From contig NW_026089624.1 in the NCBI RefSeq assembly GCF_024586455.1, positions 8,895,341 through 8,959,340 of the forward strand: a stretch of 64,000 bases of DNA, in the 5' to 3' direction. A program made the position numbers and the translations under genes. The first letter of the stretch is position 1. Each line of letters starts with the position of its first letter. Origin of the DNA: Bactrocera neohumeralis. Lineage: Eukaryota; Arthropoda; Insecta; Diptera; Tephritidae. Below are positions 56,892 through 64,000 of this stretch, piece after piece. The notes beneath the pieces are model-generated. The model searched no databases. It was not told the origin of the DNA and saw only the letters and a program-made list of their open reading frames with translations.

Positions 56892-57872
56892 TCGGGTGAT
56901 TTTTTAAGAGCTTGATAACTTTTGTTTTAAAAAAAACGCATAAAATTTGCAAAATCTCATTGTTCTTTATTTGAAACGTTAGATTGGTTCATGACATTTA
57001 CTTTTTGAAGATAATTTCATTTAAATGTTGACCGCGGCTGCGTCTTGGGTGGTCCATTCGGACCGGAAAGTCCATTTTGGGCAACTTTTTCGAGCATTTC
57101 GGCCGGAATAGCCCGAACTTCTTCGGAAATGTTGTCTTCCAAAGCTGGAATAGTTGCTGGCTTATTTCTGTAGACTTTAGACTTGACGTAGCCGCACAAA
57201 AAATAGTCTAAAGGCGTTAAATCGCATGATCTTGGTGGCCAACTGCCCATGCATCCCGAAAAATGCACTGTTTGGTGTGGTTTGTACGCTGGTGGAATCA
57301 TTGGACCGTATTTTTTCAAAGATGCTGTTGGACGCAACGTTACGGTGAATGGCGATCGCTATCGTTCGATGCTAACAAACTTTTTGTTGCCAAAAATGGA
57401 AGAACTGAACTTGGTTGACATGTGGTTTCAACAAGATGGCGCTACATGCCACACAGCTCGCGATTCTATGGCCATTTTGAGGGAAAACTTCGGAGAACAA
57501 TTCATCTCAAGAAATGGACCCGTAAGTTGGCCACCAAGATCATGCGATTTAACGCCTTTAGACTATTTTTTGTGGGGCTACGTCAAGTCTAAAGTCTACA
57601 GAAATAAGCCAGCAACTATTCCAGCTTTGGAAGACAACATTTCCGAAGAAATTCGGGCTATTCCGGCCGAAATGCTCGAAAAAGTTGCCCAAAATTGGAC
57701 TTCCGAATGGACCACCTAAGACGCAGCCGCGGTCAACATTTAAATGAAATTATCTTCAAAAAGTAAATGTCATGAACCAATCTAACGTTTCAAATAAAGA
57801 ACCGATGAGATTTTGCAAATTTTATGCGTTTTTTTTAAAAAAAAGTTATCAAGCTCTTAAAAAATCACCCGA
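56892..57872. mobile_element. Mariner-like fold-back element (inverted 3' halves)
   Basis: A Tc1/mariner-superfamily element with TA duplications (56890-56891, 57873-57874) and ends TCGGGTGATTTTTTAAGAGC. It is not a normal copy. The left arm (56892-57245) is the 3' third in reverse orientation and the right arm (57240-57872) is the 3' two-thirds in forward orientation, so about 350 bp form inverted arms. The right arm is open for 156 codons (57249-57719). It holds FQQDGATCHTARDSM with the second catalytic Asp and PPRSCDLTPLDYFLWGYVKS with the third. The N-terminal DNA-binding half is absent, so it cannot make a full transposase. Confidence 0.85.
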
Positions 57873-58957
57873 TAGTTATCAAAATAAACGATATGATTTT
57901 GATAACGAGGAACCTCACGCAAAAGTCTAACAACAATATTTGCAGATGACTTCAAATCTGGTTCGCCCTGGAGTAATATGTTAGGTCCTCCGGAAAAAAA
58001 TTCAAACTTATAAGCAAAGCTTTCTTAGGCTTGTTAGGCAAATATTGCTTTCAATGGTCTAATGAGATATAGTCTATCGCGGTTTGGAACGCCTCGAGAT
58101 GGAGCATTTTCTTTTTCATTAAAGTGGATGAGTTGCCGTATTTTTTCAAATCGGTTCCTAGTCATCGTTGTTTGAATTATTGGAACACAATAGTTGCCAT
58201 TTTCAGACCAATAATCTCTTGTACTCGGGAGATTGAAGTAAGACATATAAAATAAGATACCAATAAATTTACGTAAACCGAATAAATCAAAATTAAAAGC
58301 TTCATTAAGTTCGGAGTAAATTTTAGTTTGCTCAACTATTTTGAGCTCCAAAGATTCTGGAAATAGGAATGACCAAACCTGAAAAGGAGTTTGCAAAGCC
58401 TTCAAATTATCGGATATGCTACTATCGCCTCTAAAGCTAATTTCAGCATTGGTATATTGAATATTTCCTGTTTTCTATATTACCCTGTCAAATTCAGAAG
58501 ACTTCGGATCCACAGACAAGTTTTTGAATAATGAAGGAAATAAATTTGGCGATAGGTTCATCTGACCCTGCGGAAGTCCCGGCTTCTCTAGCAATCCCTA
58601 TATTATCGTCATCATTTATCATGTTTACAAAGGAATCTTGTATCGACGTTCCTAAATCTATTTCATCCTCAAAATGGTCATCAACAACGGCAACATTGTG
58701 AATTGATGCGTCTGCATTTTGTGTTTTATTAAATCATCAGAGTCACTCTCGAAATCATCAATACTCTCATAACCAATCTCTTCACACAATATAGCACACA
58801 CGCCACATTATAAAATTGATAAGAAAAATATATATCTTACGTGCACGAACTTTAACGTCTTGTCTCATCAGCGTTCTTAACTCAAATAATGTTATAAATG
58901 CAATTAATGTCCTTTTGCATTTCAAATACATGTGAGCGTTTATCAAATAAAAAGTGT

Positions 58958-58990
58958 GCGGCAATGGCCAGTGTATCTTTAAAGATACAA
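58958..58990 (+). repeat. Internal inverted copy of piggyBac 2 end motif
   Basis: GTATCTTTAAAGATACAACC plus ATTA at about 58965 repeats, in opposite orientation, the end motif at 59310-59337. The core GTATCTTTAAAGATAC is itself a perfect 16-bp palindrome. piggyBac ends commonly carry internal inverted repeats that bind the transposase, so this may be a subterminal binding site. Confidence 0.55.
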
Positions 58991-60019
58991 CCATTATATT
59001 CACTCGTATTCAGCAGGGAAGCGAAAAATAAAATCAAGTAAAAATATATCGTTAAAAAATTCTCTTCGGAGCCAGTATAAAAATTTTCGGGTCTAGAATG
59101 CAAATAGTTCTGGAGATTTTACATTACAAAAGCGATAATTTATTTAATTTAACAAAAATAGTTTTTTTTACTTTGCTTATCAAATTTGCCTTCAGTTGCA
59201 AAAAAATTTAGTAGAAGTATTACCCTTTATGAAGTGTGTATATTTTCTTCATGCAGTGACATGTGTATAAATGTTTTTAGATCATTAATATTGAAAATTG
59301 GTGATATTTAATGGTTGTATCTTTAAAGATACAAGGGTTAAACTAGAATATTTTAGTATTACCTTATCCAAGAAATGAAATTCCTTGGTTGTCACATACG
59401 TTGCATCGATTTGAATAATCTTCATTGGCCAATGATGTTCGTCTTCTCGCAACCATTTTGGACCCTTCCACCATAAATCGTGTCCTATTAGTTTATTCGC
59501 CAGTACCCCTCTGGATGCTATATCAGATGGATTGTTCTTTGTTCCAACGTGGTGCCCTTTCGTATTGGAAGCAAGGAATTTGATTTTTTCTGCTAGTGTT
59601 CTAATAAATCTGTCTTTACTTTGGCAATTATTTATCCATGCTAACGTTATAGTTGAATCGCTCCAAGCAAATATTTTCATTTCTCTGTTGATGACTGTTT
59701 TTATCCTTTGCAGCAATTTAGCAAGTAGGTCTGCCGCGCATAGTTTCATACATAGGATTCACTTTAGTTTTACCAGCAACTATTTTTATGTATAACTGAT
59801 CAAACTTTAGCATATACAACTGCTGCATAAACTTTCTCTGAAGCATCTGCGGATCCATGTAGTTCAAATTGAAAGTTGTTTTTAGTTTCAAACCATCTAT
59901 GAATTTTTATTTGTTTTATCTCTGGTATATGCTGCATAAACTCTTGCCATTCTTTTGTTAAATTCTCGTCAAGTCATTCGTCCCAGTTCAGTTTCATCAA
60001 CCAAAGTCGTCCTCTGCTA

Positions 60020-60604
60020 TTTTTATACTCTCGCACCAAAGTTGCCAAGGAGAGTATTATAGTTTTGTTCACATAACGGTTGTTTGTAAGTCCTAAAACT
60101 AAAAGAGTCAGATATAGGGTTATATATACCAAAGTGATCAGGGTGACGAGTAGAGTTGAAATCCAGATGTCTGTCTGTCCGTCCGTCCGTGCAAGCTGTA
60201 ACTTGAGTAAAAAATGAGATATCATGATGAAACTTGGTACACGTATTTCTTGGCTCCATAAGAAAGTTAAGTTCGAAGATGGGTATTTTCATATACAGTT
60301 CAAAAATGGAAGAAATCGGATAATAACCACGCCCACATCCCATACAAAGGTTATGTTGAAAATCACTAAAAGTGCGTTAACCGACTAACAAAAAACGTCA
60401 GAACACTAAATTTTACGGAAAAAATGGCAGAAGGAAGCTGCACCCAGGCTTGTTTTAAAAATTGAAAATGGACGTGGCGTCGCCCACTTATGGACCCAAA
60501 ACCATATCTCAGGAACTACTTTACCGATTTCAATGAAATTCGGTATATACTATTTTCTTAACACCCTGATGACATGTACGAAATATGGCCCTTCCTTATT
60601 TGTT
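60020..60604. mobile_element. Mini-me/INE-1-like element, deleted copy, in BEL pol
   Basis: Second copy of the repeat at 26661-27556. It starts TTTTTATACTCTCGCAC, contains CTGTCTGTCCGTCCGTCCG (about 60171-60190), and lacks both an inner part (near 60285) and the stretch with the 3' inverted end, ending GGCCCTTCCTTATTTG. It lies between the RT palm and RNase H of BEL pol. Confidence 0.7.
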
Positions 60605-60893
60605 ATTTCTTCATTTGCGTTATTTACTGGAATAGTTGCTATGATTTCACTGTTGTTTGACATCCACTTCCTTAAGTAAAATCCATTTTTTTGTAGTTGT
60701 TTCGATATTTCATTCTGATTGGCCTTACATTTATCTCTTGAATCTGCTCCTGTCATTAAATCGTCAATGTAGAAGTTGTTTTTAATGATGTTAGAAAGCA
60801 AATAGTTGTGGGGTTCGCATAATTTGGTAATTTCTTGTAAAGTTCTCGTTGCCAAGAAAGGAGCTGATGCTGTCCCATATGTAACTGTTTGTA

Positions 60894-61672
60894 TCGGGTG
60901 ATTTTTTAAGAGCTTGATAACTTTTTTAAAAAAAAACGCATAAAATTTGCAAAATCTCATCGGTTCTTTATTTGAAACGTTAGATTGGTTCATGACATTT
61001 ACTTTTTGAAGATAATTTCATTTAAATGTTGACCGCGGCTGCGTCTTAGGTGGTCCATTCGGAAAGTCCAATTTTGGGCAACTTTTTCGAGCATTTCGGC
61101 CGGAATAGCCCGAATTTCTTCGGAAATGTTGTCTTCCAAAGCTGGAATAGTTGCTGGCTTATTTCTGTAGACTTTAGACTTGACGTAGCCCCACAAAAAA
61201 TAGTCTAAAGGCGTTAAATCGCATGATCTTGGTGGCCAACTTACGGGTCCATTTCTTGAGATGAATTGTTCTCCGAAGTTTTCCCTCAAAATGACCATAG
61301 AATCGCGAGCTGTGTGGCATGTAGCGCCATCTTGTACGCATTCTGTACGCACTGTACGCATTCGTGTGGTTGGTTTAATGTCCAATAAAGTAAACTGAGT
61401 GCGAAACTTGGTCACAATCGCATTAATTGTTTGCTCACTTGGTCGATTATGTAGACCATAAATCGGACGTAAAGCGCGAAACACATTTCGAACCGAACAC
61501 TGATTTTGGTAATAAAATTCAATGATTTGCAAGCGTTGCTCGTTAGTAAGTCTATTCATGATGAAATGTCAAAGCATACTGAGCATCTTTCTCTTTGACA
61601 CCATGTCTGAAATCCCACGTGATCTGTCAAATACTAATGCATGAAAATCCTAACCTCAAAAAAATCACCCGA
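60894..61672 (-). mobile_element. Mariner-like element, internal deletion derivative
   Basis: Same mariner family as the fold-back at 56892. Ends are TCGGGTGATTTTTTAAGAGC and the complement AAAAAATCACCCGA, with TA duplications at 60892-60893 and 61673-61674. One open frame of 186 codons (61559-60999) fuses the N-terminal helix-turn-helix part (MNRLTNEQRLQIIEFYYQNQ, VRNVFRALRPIYGL) to the C-terminal part (QDGATCHTARDSMVILRENF, DLTPLDYFLWGY). About half of the gene is deleted in between, including the first catalytic Asp, yet the frame is kept. The C-terminal tail differs by a small indel from that at 57.7 kb. Confidence 0.88.
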
Positions 61673-62578
61673 TAGTTTGTACTCTTCTATCGGCTCTCCT
61701 TTTGTTGCTCTCCACAATATACATACGCTGGTAATCTTGATCACTATCTGTTATTTTAATTTGTCGAAACATCTTTTCAATATCACTTGTTAATACATAT
61801 TGCCAAAGTCTTCATTTGAATATAATGTCAAATATATCTTTTTGAAGTCTCGGTCCTATGAAGAGGACGTCATTTAAACTACTTCTATTTTTAGTTTTTG
61901 CGGACGCATCGAAAACTACTCGTAGTTTAGTTGTTAGACGGCCTTCTCGAATCACTGCTTGATGTGGCAAATAGTATGTATTATCCGCATATATTTTCAC
62001 TTGCTTTTTTCATGTGACCCATTTCTAAATACCTTTTTCAAGATTAAGAAACCTCGCCATAGCTTGTTTGTGAGAGTCGCGTAATTCTTTTTCTTTTTTA
62101 AAAGGTAGATTGACGAAAAATCTATTATTTTCATCTTTTACTGTAGTTTTTTTTTTTAATTTTTAGGTACTCATCATCATCTGCTGTATCTGCTGGAGTT
62201 GTGGTGTCTTCTATTTCCCAAAATTTCTCCAATGTTGTGGTAACCGCTACTAAAATTATATTGCTTTTTCTCGGTTGTTGCAAAACTCCCGACAATATCC
62301 AGCCCAATTTCGTGGCTTGACCTAGTGTTCGATCCTTTTTAAATATGCCTTCTTCTAGTATGTCGGCATATATGTCACTTCCAATGACAATATCGATTCG
62401 ATCTGATTTATTGAAATTGAAAATTTGCAATATCTTAATTATGTACATATTTTCGATATATAAAATTAATTTTGCACTTATATTTTTCAATTTTATATAC
62501 ACTAACACTTCACTAATTCATTTGCACACATTTGTTTTATATACTATAGTGCAAAAATAGCTTCTAATATACATTTAA

Positions 62579-63395
62579 ATTATTGTTGAATTATGATTAT
62601 TTAAGAATAACAAATGAATTACAAACTGACAAATAATCAGTGTTACCTTATCGACATCATTTTTAAAATAACTAAATGAAATAAAGTGAACAGATTATAC
62701 CCCAAATACGAGATTCAACAACCTATAAAAAAAATAACCCTGATCGGTCAAACACCGGGGTGTATCAGATTTTTTTCGCAAAAAGGAGTTCTACGCGAAA
62801 AAAATTTACATTTAAATTGATGTTAAATTGTGATTATTTAAGAATAACAAATGAATTACAAACTGACAAATAATCAGTGTAACCTTATCGACATTATTTT
62901 TAAAATAACTAAATGAAATAAAGTGAACAGATTATACCCCAAATACGAGAATCAACCACCTATAAAAAAAATAACCCTGATCGGCCAAACACCGGGGTGT
63001 ATCAGATTTTTTTCGCAAAAAGGAGTTCTAAGCGAAAAAAATTTGGTACACCCCGGTGTTGGACCGACCAGGGTTAGTTTTTTGAAGCGCGGCCGAAGGC
63101 CGCCCACGCAAAAAGGAGTTATACGCGAAAAAAATGTGACACCCCGGTGTTGGACCGGCCAGGGTCATTTTTTTTGAAGCGCGGCCGAAGGTCGCCCACG
63201 CAAAAGGAGTTCTACGCGAAAAGAATTTGATACACCCCGGTGTTGGACCGACCAGGGTTATTTATAGGTTGTTGTTTCTCGTATTTGGGGTATAATCTGT
63301 TCACTTTATAACAAATTATGTCGATAAGGTAACACTGATTATTTGACAGTTTGTAATTCATTTGTTATTCTTAATTAATCATAATACAACAATAA
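62579..63395. mobile_element. Fold-back element with ~180-bp arms and GC-rich tandem core
   Basis: Outer arms of about 180 bp face each other: the left arm starts ATTATTGTTGAATTATGATT (62579) and the right arm ends ATCATAATACAACAATAAC (63395). The left arm is present twice in direct order (62579-62805 and about 62808-63035). The core repeats a unit of about 92 bp at 63016-63108, 63109-63199 and, in part, from 63200. Each unit has GCAAAAAGGAGTT(C/A)TACGCG, the palindrome ACACCCCGGTGT, ACC(G/A)(G/A)CCAGGG and the near-palindrome GCGGCCGAAGGCCGC. It has no supported protein. The layout matches fold-back type DNA elements; the family is not known to me. Confidence 0.7.
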
Positions 63396-63413
63396 CACAG
63401 TACAACACCTAAT

Positions 63414-63527
63414 CTGGGTGGTGAGAAATTACAAGGCAGGGTGATGGTACTTGGTCAGTATAGTAAAATCCTCAAAGGGTTTGGCGTTCGTATGTGTCAG
63501 TTTTTTTTATGACCTTTTAAATTTTTC
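63414..63527. mobile_element. Tiny MITE, copy 2, right end lost
   Basis: Starts CTGGGTGGTGAGAAATTAC and matches 41330-41443 through GTATGTGTCAGTTTTTTTT and ATGACCTTTTAAAT. The right inverted end is missing. It lies 18 bases from the end of the fold-back element. Confidence 0.65.
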
Positions 63528-63810
63528 CTTATCTTGATGTTTTTCGCTTAGTTGTAACACATTTTTGCAAAAACGTAGTTTAACATAACTCGCGAACCAC
63601 TTGTGCGATTTTGATGAAACAAATTTAGAAAAATTAAGAATTACAATTTCTAATTGTTTTTATTCAAAAAAGTGTCATTATCGCCTTTTTTTTTATAAAT
63701 TTTCCCCAATAACTCCAGACTTCTGGCCATAAACTACTAAAAAATAAAGTAAACATTTTTATAATTTTTTATTTTATTTATTTATTTTTATTTATTTTAA
63801 CAAATATTGC
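63528..63810. other. No gene; AT-rich
   Basis: AT-rich sequence, with a TTTA/TTTAT low-complexity run at about 63760-63800, immediately downstream of the partial gene on the minus strand. Confidence 0.4.
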
Positions 63811-64000
63811 CTAGACTTGTTCGGGACTAGTGGCATCGCATTCATCGCTATCATCAGTTTCTGAACCACACATAATGTCAATGTGTGACTCCACTGTTGG
63901 CCCTTCTGCATCTCCGGAAAATTCTTTATCATCAAGATCATCCCTGTCTTGCCACACAAGCTTACTCCACCAGCAAATTTCCGCAATTATTGCTTTCGGC
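63811..64000 (-). CDS. Partial open frame with acidic C-terminus, unknown
   Basis: A minus-strand frame enters from the right edge and stops at TAG (63811-63813), 62 codons. It begins PKAIIAEICWWSKLVWQDRD, then an acidic tail with many Asp, Glu and Ser (DDLDDKEFSGDAEGP, SETDDSDECDATSPEQV). The composition is protein-like and unlike the AT-driven frames nearby. I do not recognise it. An acidic tail after a transposase-type domain is one possibility, a host gene's last exon another. The next bases of the scaffold would decide. Confidence 0.4.
   Translation of the reverse strand, partial: PKAIIAEICWWSKLVWQDRDDLDDKEFSGDAEGPTVESHIDIMCGSETDDSDECDATSPEQV

Larger units (their letters stand above)
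56760..59337 (-). pseudogene. piggyBac-like transposon 2 with transposase, interrupted by mariner
   Basis: Minus-strand piggyBac. The right end is CCCTTGTATCTTTAAAGATA in element sense, ending at 59337 with TTAA at 59338-59341. The transposase has an acidic N-terminus near 58730-58790 (YESIDDFESDSDD). A 123-codon open block at 58034-58405 reads FGLRKFIGILFYMSYFNLPS, RDYWSENGNYCVPI and MTRNRFEKIRQLIHFN. A deletion near 58020 removes the first catalytic Asp. YKFEFFSGGPN and PRYQNHIVYFDNY follow at 57880-58000. There a mariner (56892-57872) is inserted; the frame then continues YYTTVPLLVYLRSQG and IIRRNRIKNRNR at 56780-56889. The left end is lost near 56760. Confidence 0.85.
59342..62510 (-). 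pseudogene. BEL/Pao LTR retrotransposon pol fragment, interrupted
   Basis: Minus-strand BEL/Pao pol, read from high to low coordinates. The protease region at 62131-62508 shows IVIGSDIYADILEEG and KLGWILSG. The RT start at 61812-62000 shows YYLPHQAVIREGRLTTKLRV and VFDASAK. LTSDIEKMFRQIKI, with the first RT Asp, lies near 61750-61800. After a mariner insertion the RT palm continues at 60892-60605 (VTYGTASAPFLATRTLQEI, catalytic YIDD). A mini-me element follows, then RNase H at 59342-59749 (CAADLLAKLL, WSDSTITLAWI, NPSDIASRG). A piggyBac end cuts it at 59341. Integrase, gag and LTRs were not found. Confidence 0.85.

Noticed and set aside
1..64000. tRNA, rRNA or CRISPR features
   Set aside because: I looked for cloverleaf-like and regularly spaced repeat patterns and saw none. 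A covariance-model search would be the proper test.

Overview
This window reads as transposon-rich, AT-rich DNA from a higher fly. A tephritid fruit fly is my best guess, because the element mix (RTE and Jockey LINEs, gypsy and BEL retroelements, hAT, piggyBac, mariner, a THAP/P-like gene, Helitron and mini-me-type repeats) is what I know from such genomes. That is inference; nothing in the window fixes the species. I found no confident host gene, no rRNA or tRNA and no CRISPR. Almost everything recognisable is a mobile element, most of it broken and inserted inside other elements.

Left part (1-17 kb): a Helitron Rep remnant at the left edge, a decayed RTE LINE (1.46-4.65 kb), a palindrome-rich repeat (Rep-A, 4.7-5.5 kb), a Jockey RT scrap, a 5'-truncated Jockey (7.7-9.5 kb) holding a small MITE, and RTE pieces that flank a full-length Jockey (10.1-15.15 kb). 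The full-length Jockey is the only element with intact genes: ORF1 (Gag-like, three zinc knuckles) and ORF2 (endonuclease plus reverse transcriptase) overlap as ATGA.

Middle (17-43 kb): a frameshifted THAP-domain gene with tandem and inverted repeats, then a four-level nest. Rep-A was hit by an RTE scrap (13-bp target duplication) and by a gypsy-type LTR element (TATA duplication). A hAT element landed in the gypsy gag, and a mini-me/INE-1-like element landed in the hAT. The gypsy element also lost its protease and RT. After that come noncoding repeats, an RTE copy with an 11-bp target duplication (35.0-38.0 kb), a SCAND3/ZBED-type hAT gene, and mariner pieces.

Right part (43-64 kb): a Jockey copy split by an RTE copy that itself carries a piggyBac at its edge. 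This stretch has a homopolymer-rich error signature and looks poorly sequenced. A 100-N gap follows at 54.9 kb. Then comes a second piggyBac whose catalytic domain is cut in frame by an inverted-repeat mariner, joined to a BEL/Pao pol that is itself cut by another mariner and by a mini-me element. Near the right edge are a fold-back element with about 180-bp arms and a GC-rich 92-bp tandem core, and an open frame with an acidic tail that runs off the window.

The strongest leads are the fold-back element (62.6-63.4 kb), the inverted-repeat mariner inside piggyBac, the intact Jockey with a UUCG hairpin in its leader, and a possible link between the THAP element and a MITE through shared end sequences.
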